A stretch of DNA of 64,000 nt from Alphaproteobacteria bacterium (lineage in GTDB: Bacteria; Pseudomonadota; Alphaproteobacteria; Bin95): NCBI GenBank assembly GCA_020638555.1, contig JACKII010000002.1:682001-746000 (forward strand), written 5' to 3'. How positions within the stretch are numbered: position 1 is the stretch's first letter; every line of letters starts with the position of its first letter. This document shows positions 8,663 to 16,942 of the stretch, piece by piece. The notes below the pieces were generated by a model. It saw only the letters and a program-made list of their open reading frames with translations, was not told the DNA's origin and did no database searches. Both the position numbers and the translations under genes were made by a program.

Positions 8663-8676
8663 TTGATCTAGGTCAA
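8663..8676 (-). promoter_or_regulatory. FNR/FixK-type binding site upstream of the 526-residue protein
   Basis: TTGATCTAGGTCAA matches TTGA-N6-TCAA perfectly and the E. coli FNR consensus TTGAT-N4-ATCAA with one mismatch. The site centre is about 78 bases from the ATG at 8591. A class II position (-41.5) would put the transcription start near 8628 with a leader of about 37 bases. No clear -10 box is visible there. Confidence 0.65.
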
Positions 8677-8761
8677 TCCGGTCGGCGCGCAGGCGGTGCG
8701 GTGGCCGCGCCGGGGGCTAGGGTGGATTCTGTTCCCGCTGGCTCACCGCCCCATTTTCCCT

Positions 8762-8857
8762 GTCCCCGCGGAAGCGGGGACCCATGCCCGAGAGACAAAG
8801 ACCGAGTCCCGTGTCCTGTGAGAAGCGCTCAGGCATGGGCTCCCGCTTGCGCGGGAG
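8762..8857. repeat. R1 palindromic element, copy 1
   Basis: Layout: a GC hairpin (TCCCCGCGGAAGCGGGGA), then CCCATGCCCGAG, a spacer of about 35 bases containing a looser inner palindrome, then CTCAGGCATGGG and a second GC hairpin (CTCCCGCTTGCGCGGGAG). The two ATGCC(C/T)GAG/CTCAGGCAT arms are inverted. Other copies are at 20952-21026, 38527-38622 and 52399-52493, with a half copy at 27229-27260. Confidence 0.75.
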
Positions 8858-8893
8858 ATGGGGCAGGAGAGGGGGCAACCAGGACCGCAAGCC

Positions 8894-10267
8894 CTAGCCA
8901 TAGCGCTTGCGCAGCATCTGGAACACGCCGCGCACGGCCTGGGCCTCGCCGCCCTTGGGACGGCCGGGCTTGGCGCTGTTGTTCCAGGCCATCATGTCGA
9001 TATGCGCCCAGGACGTGGTCGGGCTGACGAAGTGCTCCAGATAGAGCGCCGCCGTGATCGCACCGCCGAACCCGCCTTCGGAGACGTTGTTCAGGTCGGC
9101 GACGTCGCTCTTCAGCAACTCCTTGTAGGGCTTGTGCAACGGCAGCCGCCACAGCGGGTCGCCGGCGCTCTCGCCCATGGCCAGCAGGTCGGCGGCGAGG
9201 GCGTCGTCGTTGCAGAACAGCGCCGGCAGGTCCGTCCCCAGCGCCACCCGGGCCGCGCCCGTGAGCGTGGCGCAGTCCAGCAGCATGTCGGGGCTCTCCG
9301 TATCCGCCTCGGCCAGGGCATCGCAGAGGACCAGCCGGCCTTCCGCGTCGGTGTTGCCGATCTCGACGGTCAGGCCCTTGCGGGTCTTGACCACGTCCAG
9401 CGGCCGCATGGCGTTGCCGGAGACCAGGTTCTCCACCGCCGGGATCAGCACACGCAGGCGAACTTTCAGCCCGGTCGCCATGATCATGTGCGCGAGCCCC
9501 AGAACGCAGGCGGCCCCGCCCATATCCTTTTTCATCCGCAGCATGCCGGCGGCGGGTTTCAGGTCGAGCCCGCCGGAATCGAAGCAGACGCCCTTGCCGA
9601 CCAGCGTCACCTTCGGCGCGACCGGATCGCCCCAGCGGATGTCGACCAGGCGCGGCGGCCGGTCGCCGGCACGACCGACCATGTGCACGGTCGGATAGCG
9701 ATGGCCCAGCAGGTCGTCGCCCACCAGTTCGCTCACCTCGGCGCCGAAGGGTTCGGCCATGGTGCGGGCGGCGGCGCAGAGTTCCTGCGGCCCCAGGTCG
9801 TTGGCCGGCGTGTTGATCAGGTCGCGGGCCAGGCAGATGCCGGTGGCGATCGCCTCCGCCACGGTGCGGTCGGCCGCCAGCGGCCAGGACAGGCGCGCCT
9901 TCGGCGTCTCCACCGTCTTGTAGCGCCCGAACGTGTAGCCGCCGAGCGCGAAGCCGGCGGCGATGTCGGTGGCGTCGGCCTCGTCCCACAGGTCGGCGAG
10001 GCGATAGAGGCCCTCCGGCAGCCTGGCCGCGAGGCCGCCGGCGGCCCATAGCGGGCGCTCGTCGCCCATGCCGGCCAGCACCGCCGCCAGCTTGCCGTCG
10101 TCGCCGGGGATCAGGCAGAGGCTGCCGGCCTTGGCCAGGAAGCCGGTGGCGGCGGCCCATTGCTGTTCCTCGCGCGGGCGGTTGGCGATCCATTCCGCCC
10201 ACTCGGCGCTTTTCAAGAGATGCAGCGGGATCGCTCCGGCTGCGCTGTCCACCAACAGGCTGTCCAT
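8894..10267 (-). CDS. Leucyl aminopeptidase family protein (M17)
   Basis: A 457-residue cytosolic metallo-aminopeptidase of family M17. The C-terminal catalytic domain has the signature NTDAEGRLVLCDAL, the metal-binding segment VGKGVCFDSGGLDLKP and KKDMGGAA. The N-terminal domain (residues 1 to about 160) is shorter and more divergent than in PepA, as in many alphaproteobacterial second copies. It hydrolyses N-terminal residues from peptides in protein turnover. The start MDSLLVDSAAGA at 10267 lies 4 bases after the end of an alpha/beta-hydrolase gene, so the two form an operon transcribed on the minus strand. The exact specificity is not predictable. Confidence 0.92.
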   Translation of the reverse strand: MDSLLVDSAAGAIPLHLLKSAEWAEWIANRPREEQQWAAATGFLAKAGSLCLIPGDDGKLAAVLAGMGDERPLWAAGGLAARLPEGLYRLADLWDEADATDIAAGFALGGYTFGRYKTVETPKARLSWPLAADRTVAEAIATGICLARDLINTPANDLGPQELCAAARTMAEPFGAEVSELVGDDLLGHRYPTVHMVGRAGDRPPRLVDIRWGDPVAPKVTLVGKGVCFDSGGLDLKPAAGMLRMKKDMGGAACVLGLAHMIMATGLKVRLRVLIPAVENLVSGNAMRPLDVVKTRKGLTVEIGNTDAEGRLVLCDALAEADTESPDMLLDCATLTGAARVALGTDLPALFCNDDALAADLLAMGESAGDPLWRLPLHKPYKELLKSDVADLNNVSEGGFGGAITAALYLEHFVSPTTSWAHIDMMAWNNSAKPGRPKGGEAQAVRGVFQMLRKRYG

Positions 10268-10271
10268 GGCC

Positions 10272-11072
10272 TTATCCTTCCTCGGCGGGCCGTTCCGCCA
10301 TCCGCTCGCTCACCAGGGTTGAAACTTCGCAGACCGCCGCGTCCAGCAGGGCCAGCTGGTCCGGCTCGGACAGGCGATGGTCGCCGCCCTTGACATAGGT
10401 AATGCGCACATCGTCGCTCGCCAGCCGCGCCATCAGCCCCAGCGATTCCTGCCAGGGCACGGCGTCGTCCTCCATGCCGTGCAGGATGCGCACCGGCCCC
10501 GCGAAACCGTGGCCATGGGTCAGCACCAGATTCCGCTTCCCGTCCTCGATCAACCGCCGGGAGATGGTGTAGGGCTCGTCGGAATACTCGGTCGGGCGGG
10601 TGGTATAGCCCTGGGAGGCCAGTTCCGCTTTCTGCTCCGGCGAAAGATCGGCCTCCATGCGCAGCACGAAGTCCGGCGCCGGCGCGATGCCGACCAGCCC
10701 TTGCACCCGCGCGCCCAGCCGGTTGGCCAGCAACAGCATGATCCAGCCGCCCATGGACGAGCCCACCAGCACTTGCGGCCCGCCGCACGCAGCCTCGATC
10801 ACCGCCGCCGCATCGCCGGCCCAGTCGGAGATGCCGGCCTCGGCAAAGACGCCGCCCGATTGGCCATGGCCGCGATAGTCCAGTCTGGTGTATTGCTGGC
10901 CCCGTTCCCGACACATTGCCTCCAGGTGCAGCGCCTTGCCGCCCTCCATGTCCGACATGAAGCCCCCCAGAAACACCACACCCGGCAGGCGGGCGCCGGC
11001 GCCCTGTGCGGGCCGGTGGTGGTATGCGATGGGAATGCCGTCGCGGTCGAGAAGTGCGGGCGCGCCTGCCAT
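10272..11072 (-). CDS. Alpha/beta hydrolase
   Basis: A 266-residue alpha/beta hydrolase. The oxyanion region reads VVFLGGFMSDMEG, the nucleophile elbow is VGSSMGGW (Ser of G-S-S-M-G), and the C-terminal acid and His are in LHGMEDDAVPW and KGGDHRLSEP. This matches short-chain esterase/thioesterase-like hydrolases close to palmitoyl-protein thioesterase/ABHD10-type proteins. It is first in an operon with the M17 aminopeptidase (4-base gap). Its ATG is only 29 bases from that of the divergent glycosyltransferase, so the two promoters must overlap the opposing coding regions or each other. The substrate is unknown. Confidence 0.88.
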   Translation of the reverse strand: MAGAPALLDRDGIPIAYHHRPAQGAGARLPGVVFLGGFMSDMEGGKALHLEAMCRERGQQYTRLDYRGHGQSGGVFAEAGISDWAGDAAAVIEAACGGPQVLVGSSMGGWIMLLLANRLGARVQGLVGIAPAPDFVLRMEADLSPEQKAELASQGYTTRPTEYSDEPYTISRRLIEDGKRNLVLTHGHGFAGPVRILHGMEDDAVPWQESLGLMARLASDDVRITYVKGGDHRLSEPDQLALLDAAVCEVSTLVSERMAERPAEEG

Positions 11073-11101
11073 GCCGGTCTCCGGATGCGGGAGGGGTGCG
11101 G

Positions 11102-12304
11102 ATGGCCGATAGCATTGCCCCGGCCACGGCGACGGCGCAAGCCCTGCCGCCCGGCACGACGATTTTGCAGGTGCTGCCGGCGCTGGGCCATGGCGGCGTC
11201 GAGCGCGGCACGCTGGAGGTCGCCGCGGCCATCGTCGCCGCCGGCGGCCGCGCCTTGGTCGCGAGCGACACCGGTGCCAATGTCGAGCGGCTGCAACGCC
11301 TTGGCGGCGAACACATTGCCCTGAACCTCGCCAGCAAGAACCCGCTGGTCATGCGGGCCAATGCGGGGCGGCTGGCCGAACTGATCCGGCGCGAGCGGGT
11401 CTCGCTGGTCCACGCCCGCAGCCGGGCGCCGGCCTGGTCGGCGAAATGGGCAACGGCACGGACCGGAACGCCTTTCGTCACCACGGTGCACGCGGCCTAT
11501 ACCGAGAAGGGGCGGCTGAAACGGCGCTACAACCGCGTCATGGCGAGCGGCGACCGGGTGATCGCCATTTCGCACTTCATCGCCGACCTGGTCCGCCGGC
11601 GCTACGCCACGCCCGACGAGCGATTGCGGGTGATCCATCGCGGCGTCGACCTAGCCGTGTTCGATCCGGACGCGGTCGAGGCCGGCCGGCTGGCGGCGCT
11701 GCGCACGACCTGGAACCTCTCCCCGACCGCCCGCGTCGTGCTGATGCCGGCACGGCTGACGCGGCTGAAAGGCCATGCGGTGCTGATCTCCGCCATCGCC
11801 GAACTGCTGCGCCAGACGCCGCTGCCCGAGTTGGTGTGCGTGCTGGTCGGGGCCGATGAGGGGCGGGACGCCTATCGCGACGAGTTGCAGCGCCACGTCC
11901 GCGCCGTCGGGCTGGAGCCGCAGCGGGTGGTGTTCGCGTCCCATTGCGACGACATCGCCGCCGCCATGGCGCTCGCCGCGGTGGTGGTCTCCGCCTCGAC
12001 CGAGCCGGAAGGCTTCGGCCGCACGCTGGCGGAGGCCGCGGCCATGGGCAGGCCGGTGATCGCCACGGCGCACGGCGCCGCGCCGGAGGTTCTGGTCGAG
12101 GGCGAGACCGGCTGGTTGGTGCCGCCGGGCCAATCCGGCCCGATGGCCACCGCCCTGGCCGCCGCGTTCGGCCTGTCGGCGCACGAACGCGAGCGTCTCG
12201 CCGCCGCCGCCAGGCAGCGCACCCGCGCCCTGTTCTCGAAACAGGTCATGTGCGAGCGCACGCTTGAGGTTTACCGCGAATTGCTGTCCAAGACGGGCAG
12301 TTAG
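11102..12304 (+). CDS. Glycosyltransferase family 4
   Basis: A 400-residue GT-B fold glycosyltransferase. I start it at the ATG at 11102 (MADSIAPATATAQALP), with GGGAGGG 7-13 bases upstream. The N-terminal acceptor domain shows LQVLPALGHGGVERGTLE, typical of WaaG-like enzymes. The C-terminal nucleotide-sugar domain has VVLMPARLTRLKGH and the E-x7-E motif region EGFGRTLAEAAAMGRPVIA. It most likely adds a hexose to the LPS core or another surface glycan at the cytoplasmic face of the inner membrane. It precedes a GT9 heptosyltransferase-like gene by 28 bases, so both probably act on the same lipopolysaccharide. Acceptor and donor are inferred, not shown. Confidence 0.9.
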   Translation: MADSIAPATATAQALPPGTTILQVLPALGHGGVERGTLEVAAAIVAAGGRALVASDTGANVERLQRLGGEHIALNLASKNPLVMRANAGRLAELIRRERVSLVHARSRAPAWSAKWATARTGTPFVTTVHAAYTEKGRLKRRYNRVMASGDRVIAISHFIADLVRRRYATPDERLRVIHRGVDLAVFDPDAVEAGRLAALRTTWNLSPTARVVLMPARLTRLKGHAVLISAIAELLRQTPLPELVCVLVGADEGRDAYRDELQRHVRAVGLEPQRVVFASHCDDIAAAMALAAVVVSASTEPEGFGRTLAEAAAMGRPVIATAHGAAPEVLVEGETGWLVPPGQSGPMATALAAAFGLSAHERERLAAAARQRTRALFSKQVMCERTLEVYRELLSKTGS

Positions 12305-12332
12305 TGCGGTTTCGTTCGGACGGGTGCGGCAG

Positions 12333-13319
12333 GTGCAGCGGGTATTGATCATCAAGCTTTCGGCGCTGGGCGACTTCGTGCTCAGCATCGGGCCGATGCA
12401 GGCGATCCGCGCCGCCCATCCCGAGGCCGCCCTGACCCTGCTCACCACCAAGGGACTGGCGGGCCTGGCCGAGGCGACGGGCCTGTTCGAGGCGATCTGG
12501 CTCGACGAGCGGCCGAAGCTGTGGCGGCCGGACCGGGTGCTGGCGCTGCGCCACCGTCTGCGCGCGGGCCGCTTCGACCGGGTCTACGACCTGCAAACCT
12601 CCCGCCGCACCGATTCCTATTACCGGCTGTTCTGGCCGGGGCCGTGGCCGGAATGGTCCGGCACCGCGCCCGGCTGCTCGCACCCGGACACCAACCCCGA
12701 GCGCGGCCGGCAACATCCGGTGGAAACCCAGCGCGGGCAACTGGCCGCCGCCGGCATTGCCGATGTGCCGCTTTCCGATCTCTCCTGCTGGCAGAGCGAT
12801 ATCTCCGGCCTGAACCTGCCGGCGGACTATGCCGTGTTGCTGCCCGGCGGCGCGCCGCACCGGCCGGAAAAGCGCTGGCCCGCCGGGCGATTCGCGGAAC
12901 TCGCGGTGCGATTGGCTGAAACGGGCCTCACCCCCGCCGTCGTCGGCGGCCCGCCGGAAACCGAGGCCGCCCGCGCGATCAGCGCGGTTTGCCCGCAGGC
13001 GCTGGATATTGTCGGCCGGACCAGCCTGCTCGACCTTGCGACGGTGATGCGCGGCGCCCGGCTGGTGGTCGGTAACGACACCGGCCCGATGCACATTGCG
13101 AGCCTCTGCGGCTCGCCCTGCGTCGTGCTGTTCGGCCCGGATTCCCGCCCTGTCCTCTCGCGCCCGCGCGCCCATCCGGGCGGCCCGGAACCGGTCATCC
13201 TGGACGCGGCCAACCTCGCCGACCTGCCGGTGGACACCGTTTGGCGGGCGGTGCCAGCGTCTGCCATCCCTCGCCCAGGTGATGAGCAGCCGAATCCCGA
13301 AGCCGGCCAGGCCGATTGA
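12333..13319 (+). CDS. Glycosyltransferase family 9 (LPS heptosyltransferase-like)
   Basis: A 328-residue GT9 protein. The family N-terminus (RVLIIKLSALGDFVLSIGP) points to a GTG start at 12333; no ATG fits, and a GTG three codons upstream is the alternative. The C-terminal half has LLPGGAPHRPEKRWP and the GT9 signature VVGNDTGPMHIASLCGSP. GT9 enzymes transfer ADP-heptose or related sugars in LPS core synthesis. It follows the GT4 gene closely on the same strand, supporting a role in the same pathway. The gene converges on the CTERM protein gene with a 54-base gap. Confidence 0.88.
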   Translation: MQRVLIIKLSALGDFVLSIGPMQAIRAAHPEAALTLLTTKGLAGLAEATGLFEAIWLDERPKLWRPDRVLALRHRLRAGRFDRVYDLQTSRRTDSYYRLFWPGPWPEWSGTAPGCSHPDTNPERGRQHPVETQRGQLAAAGIADVPLSDLSCWQSDISGLNLPADYAVLLPGGAPHRPEKRWPAGRFAELAVRLAETGLTPAVVGGPPETEAARAISAVCPQALDIVGRTSLLDLATVMRGARLVVGNDTGPMHIASLCGSPCVVLFGPDSRPVLSRPRAHPGGPEPVILDAANLADLPVDTVWRAVPASAIPRPGDEQPNPEAGQAD

Positions 13320-13373
13320 GCCCGGACACAGTACCCTCCGTCCGGCGAGGTTCTGCCATCCTTTCGGTTGCCG

Positions 13374-14039
13374 TCAGGCGGCGTATTTCCGCCTGCGCTG
13401 ACCTATCAGAAGAACCGCAACTCCGCCCGCCATGCCATAAAGACTGCCGGCAACCGGAACGGCGTGCTTGCCCTGAAAGCCAATTTTTAGGGATTGGAAG
13501 CGGTAAACCGGCAGCGCACCGCCCAGGTCCGGGTAGGCCTTGGCGGTATATCGGGTCAGGAATAGGTCGCTGTGCGGCCCCACCCGGTGCGGGACGACCT
13601 GACGTTGAAAGTTCGACTGGGTCCTTCCGGATAACGCAGCGACATCGGCCGCGTTCCACACATTGCCGAAGCTGACCGAGTTTCCGGGGATTTCGACACC
13701 GTGCGGTGCGGTCTGGTGAACGAAGGTTCCGTTCAGCGTCATGGTCTCGCCCAGGGCGCCATTGAGGACGACCTCGCAATTCTCGATCCGCCAATGGGTT
13801 CCCGCGTAGTCGCAGCTCGTCTCGTACCGATACGATCCTGCCGCACCGGTCACCGGCCGTGCGGTGGTGAGGGCTAACTCGTATGTCGCGAGGAACAGAG
13901 TGTCCTGGTCCGTTGTCGGGGGGATATAGACTCCCGTCCCGACGGTGGCCGGCATCGGAACCGCCCCGGCGGCCAGTGGCAGGGCCAGAATCGAAGCCAG
14001 TACCAATCCGCGGCTGATCTTGGGCAATCGGGAAGTCAT
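13374..14039 (-). CDS. Secreted protein with VPLPA/PEP-CTERM-like sorting tail
   Basis: A 221-residue exported protein. The ATG at 14039 is chosen because AAAGGAAA sits about 6 bases upstream and the next residues form a signal peptide (positive MTSRLPKISR, hydrophobic core, AGA region). The C-terminus is a sorting signal in miniature: VPVAGSL (residues 194-200), a hydrophobic segment, then QRRRK. This resembles the VPLPA-CTERM/PEP-CTERM tails processed by exosortases. The body is a beta-rich domain of unknown function with two cysteines (residues 76 and 88) that could form a disulfide. It is noticeably less GC-rich than its neighbours, and its upstream region is AT-rich. No exosortase or exopolysaccharide gene is in the window. 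Confidence 0.78.
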   Translation of the reverse strand: MTSRLPKISRGLVLASILALPLAAGAVPMPATVGTGVYIPPTTDQDTLFLATYELALTTARPVTGAAGSYRYETSCDYAGTHWRIENCEVVLNGALGETMTLNGTFVHQTAPHGVEIPGNSVSFGNVWNAADVAALSGRTQSNFQRQVVPHRVGPHSDLFLTRYTAKAYPDLGGALPVYRFQSLKIGFQGKHAVPVAGSLYGMAGGVAVLLIGQRRRKYAA

Positions 14040-14320
14040 ATCGCTTTCCTTTTCGTCTCTGAACTCCAATTTTTCGACGTTAACGGTAAAATAATACCAC
14101 GTCAGTCATCCAAATTCAGCCGAATAGCGTAAAACTCCGGCCGAGCACGTGCAGCGTCCCTGCGTTCTGACGTGCGGGATTTCGGCCGAGGCGAGCCCGC
14201 CGCCCGCCGTTAGCGACATCCTGCGCGAACTGGCCCCCTTGCCCCGCTAGTCGGCCGGCAGCAAGTTAGGGCCCGCTGCCGCCCTGTTCGCGCGGCAGAA
14301 GTACGACTGGAGTCAACCAA

Positions 14321-16264
14321 ATGCCGGATACACAACTCGCACAGGTCACCATCACGTTGCCCGACGGCGCGACGCGCACCTATGCGACCGGCACTACCGT
14401 GGCAGAGGTCGCCGAGAGCATTTCGAAGTCGCTCGCCAAGCGGGCCATCGCCGCGAAGATCGACGGCCAGGTCCGCGACCTCGCCACGCCGCTGGACCGC
14501 GATGCCGCCGTCGCCATCCTGACCCGCGACGACGCGGAGGCGCTGGACCTGATCCGCCACGACGCCGCCCATGTCATGGCGGAGGCGGTGCAGGCCCTGT
14601 TCCCCGGCACCCAGGTCACCATCGGCCCGGCGATCGAGCACGGCTTCTATTACGACTTCGCGCGCGAGGAGCATTTCACGCCGGAAGACCTCGACGCCAT
14701 CGAGGCGAAGATGCGCGAGATCATCGCCCGCGACGAACCCTTCGTGCGCGAGGAATGGGACCGCGACGCGGCCATCCGGCATTTCGAGGCCATGGGTGAG
14801 ACCTTCAAGGCCGAGCTGATCCGCGATCTGCCCGAAAGCGAGACCATCTCGATCTATCGCCAGGGCGCCTGGCACGATCTCTGCCGCGGCCCGCACCTGC
14901 CATCCACCGGCCATGTCGGCAACGCCTTCAAGCTGCAACGCCTGGCCGGTGCCTACTGGCGCGGCGATGCCAAGCGCGAGCAGTTGCAGCGCATTTACGG
15001 CACCGCCTGGCGGAACGAGAAGGAGTTGAAGGCCCACCTGACCATGCTGGAGGAGGCGGCCAAGCGCGACCATCGCCGCCTCGGCCGCGAGATGGACCTG
15101 TTCCATTTGCAGGAGGAGGCCGTCGGCAGCGTCTTCTGGCACCCGAAGGGCTGGACCGTCTACCGCCTGTGCGAGGAGTATATGCGCGGACGCCTGGAAG
15201 ACGGCGGCTATGTCGAGGTGAAAACGCCCCAGTTGATCGACCGCGTGCTGTGGGAGCGCTCCGGCCACTGGGAGAAGTTCCGCGAGAACATGTTCATTGC
15301 CGAGGCGGACGAGTCGCGCATTCTGGCGGTGAAGCCGATGAACTGCCCGGGCCATGTCCAGATCTTCAACCAGGGCCTGAAAAGCTATCGCGACCTGCCG
15401 CTGCGCATGGCTGAGTTCGGCTCGTGCCACCGCAACGAGTCGTCCGGCTCCATGCACGGCATCATGCGCGTGCGCGCCTTCACCCAGGACGACGCCCACA
15501 TCTTCGCCACCGAGGACCAGATCACCGACGAGACCCGCACCTTCTGCGAGCTGTTGCTGTCGGTCTACAAGGATTTCGGTTTCGAGGACGTGGTGGTGAA
15601 ATTCTCGGACCGGCCGGATATCCGCGCCGGCTCGGACGCCACCTGGGACAAGGCCGAGAACGCACTGCGCGAGGCCATCGAGGCCGTGGGCCTGCCCTAC
15701 ACCATGAATCCCGGCGAGGGCGCTTTCTATGGGCCGAAGCTGGAATTCGTGCTGAAGGACGCCATCGGCCGCGACTGGCAGTGCGGCACCTTCCAGGTCG
15801 ATTTCGTGCTGCCGGAACGGCTCGATGCGAACTATATCGGCGAGGACGGCGAGAAGCACCGGCCGGTGATGCTGCACCGCGCCATCCTGGGCTCGTTCGA
15901 GCGGTTTATCGGCATCCTGATCGAGAACTATGCCGGCCGCTTCCCGCTCTGGCTGGCGCCGGTGCAGGCGGTGGTGGCGACCATCACCAGCGATGCCGAC
16001 GCCTATGCGGCGGAGGTCGCCGCCGCCTGCCACAAGGCCGGGCTGCGCGTCGAGACCGATCTGCGCAACGAGAAGATCAACTACAAGGTGCGCGAGCACT
16101 CGGTGACCAAGGTCCCGGCCATGCTGGTGGTCGGCAAGCGCGAGGCGGAAGAGGGCACCGTCGCGCTCCGCCGCCTGGGCGGCAAGGCGCAGGAGGTGCT
16201 GCCGCTCGCCGACGCCATCGCCGCGCTGGTGGCCGAAGGCACCATGCCGGGCGGGGAAGGGTGA
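14321..16264 (+). CDS. thrS: Threonyl-tRNA synthetase
   Basis: A 647-residue class II synthetase charging tRNA-Thr. An N-terminal TGS domain (about residues 1-65, ITLPDGATRTYATGTTVAEVA) is followed by the editing domain with its HDAAHVMAEAV and C-H metal motifs. The catalytic core has the zinc-binding MNCPGH segment, motif 2 (FGSCHRNESSGSMHG and DDAHIF) and motif 3 (HRAILGSFERFIG). A C-terminal anticodon-binding domain is present (LAPVQAVVATI, LRNEKINYKVREH). Length and order are normal. It leads a three-gene run with a VOC protein (4-base gap) and a small membrane protein. I see no T-box or other leader regulatory RNA in the 281-base upstream region. Confidence 0.97.
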   Translation: MPDTQLAQVTITLPDGATRTYATGTTVAEVAESISKSLAKRAIAAKIDGQVRDLATPLDRDAAVAILTRDDAEALDLIRHDAAHVMAEAVQALFPGTQVTIGPAIEHGFYYDFAREEHFTPEDLDAIEAKMREIIARDEPFVREEWDRDAAIRHFEAMGETFKAELIRDLPESETISIYRQGAWHDLCRGPHLPSTGHVGNAFKLQRLAGAYWRGDAKREQLQRIYGTAWRNEKELKAHLTMLEEAAKRDHRRLGREMDLFHLQEEAVGSVFWHPKGWTVYRLCEEYMRGRLEDGGYVEVKTPQLIDRVLWERSGHWEKFRENMFIAEADESRILAVKPMNCPGHVQIFNQGLKSYRDLPLRMAEFGSCHRNESSGSMHGIMRVRAFTQDDAHIFATEDQITDETRTFCELLLSVYKDFGFEDVVVKFSDRPDIRAGSDATWDKAENALREAIEAVGLPYTMNPGEGAFYGPKLEFVLKDAIGRDWQCGTFQVDFVLPERLDANYIGEDGEKHRPVMLHRAILGSFERFIGILIENYAGRFPLWLAPVQAVVATITSDADAYAAEVAAACHKAGLRVETDLRNEKINYKVREHSVTKVPAMLVVGKREAEEGTVALRRLGGKAQEVLPLADAIAALVAEGTMPGGEG

Positions 16265-16268
16265 GCGG

Positions 16269-16700
16269 ATGAAGAAACGCACCGGGACTCCGTGGAAGCC
16301 GGCCGGCGAGTATTCCAAGGACCTCGGCGGCCTGACGGTCAACCTGCTGGTGCGCGACATGCCGCGGGCCACCGCCTTTGCGCGCGCGGTGTTGCAGGCG
16401 AGCGTGGTCTACGAGGACCCGGACTTCGCCGCCCTGGAGGCGTGCGGCGCCAAATGGTGCCTGCACGCCGACCACACCTACAACGACCACCCGCTTTCCG
16501 GCTCGCTGGCCGAGACCGAGATCCGCGGCATCGGCGCCGAACTGCGCCTGCTCGGCCTCGACCCCGACGCGGCCGAGGCGCGGGCACGGGCGGCGGGCTA
16601 TGAGGTGCTGGCCGGCTCGCTCGACAAGCCGCACGGCATGCGCGAGGCCTATCTGCTGGACCCGGATGGCTATCTCTGGGTCCCGAGCGTCACCCTCTGA
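16269..16700 (+). CDS. VOC (glyoxalase/bleomycin resistance-like) family protein
   Basis: A 143-residue single-unit VOC-fold protein. The beta-alpha-beta-beta-beta halves are visible from LTVNLLVRDMPRATAFARAV to the C-terminal MREAYLLDPDGYLWVPS, the classical VOC ending. Metal-ligand positions are incomplete by eye, so it may be a binding protein rather than an enzyme. It begins 4 bases after thrS with GGGAAGGG upstream, so it is likely co-expressed. The function is unknown. Confidence 0.8.
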   Translation: MKKRTGTPWKPAGEYSKDLGGLTVNLLVRDMPRATAFARAVLQASVVYEDPDFAALEACGAKWCLHADHTYNDHPLSGSLAETEIRGIGAELRLLGLDPDAAEARARAAGYEVLAGSLDKPHGMREAYLLDPDGYLWVPSVTL

Positions 16701-16702
16701 CC

Positions 16703-16942
16703 ATGACCGAGGGCGAGGGCGCGCCGGCGGAGGACGCCGGGCCGAAAAAGTGGAATGTGCGCAATGTGATGTCGTGGGGCGTGATCGTGGGGCCGGCGGT
16801 GCTCTACGGCTATAATCGCGTGTTTCCGCCAGCGGATGGCGCGGGCGACATTGATTTCATGGTCTATGTGATCGGAGGCGGCATCGGCGGCGCGCTCGCC
16901 TTCACCGCCATCGCCGCGATTCGCAACGCGCTGGTCAAATAG
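16703..16942 (+). CDS. Small two-helix membrane protein
   Basis: A 79-residue protein with an acidic, proline-containing N-terminus and two predicted transmembrane helices (about residues 22-40 and 51-73, the second glycine-rich: YVIGGGIGGALAF). It starts 2 bases after the VOC gene in the thrS run. I do not recognise it. The compact overlap-like spacing and the coherent hydrophobic pattern argue that it is real. Confidence 0.6.
   Translation: MTEGEGAPAEDAGPKKWNVRNVMSWGVIVGPAVLYGYNRVFPPADGAGDIDFMVYVIGGGIGGALAFTAIAAIRNALVK

Larger units (their letters stand above)
8592..8893. other. Intergenic region with FNR-type site and an R1 repeat
   Basis: About 300 bases between the 526-residue protein (start at 8591) and the end of the leucyl aminopeptidase gene; both are on the minus strand. 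It holds the FNR/FixK box at 8663-8676 and one complete R1 palindromic element at 8762-8857. I see no gene, tRNA or classical terminator in it. Confidence 0.6.

Noticed and set aside
14210..16372. A 720-residue minus-strand open frame across thrS
   Set aside because: It is the antisense shadow of thrS; high GC keeps the frame open.
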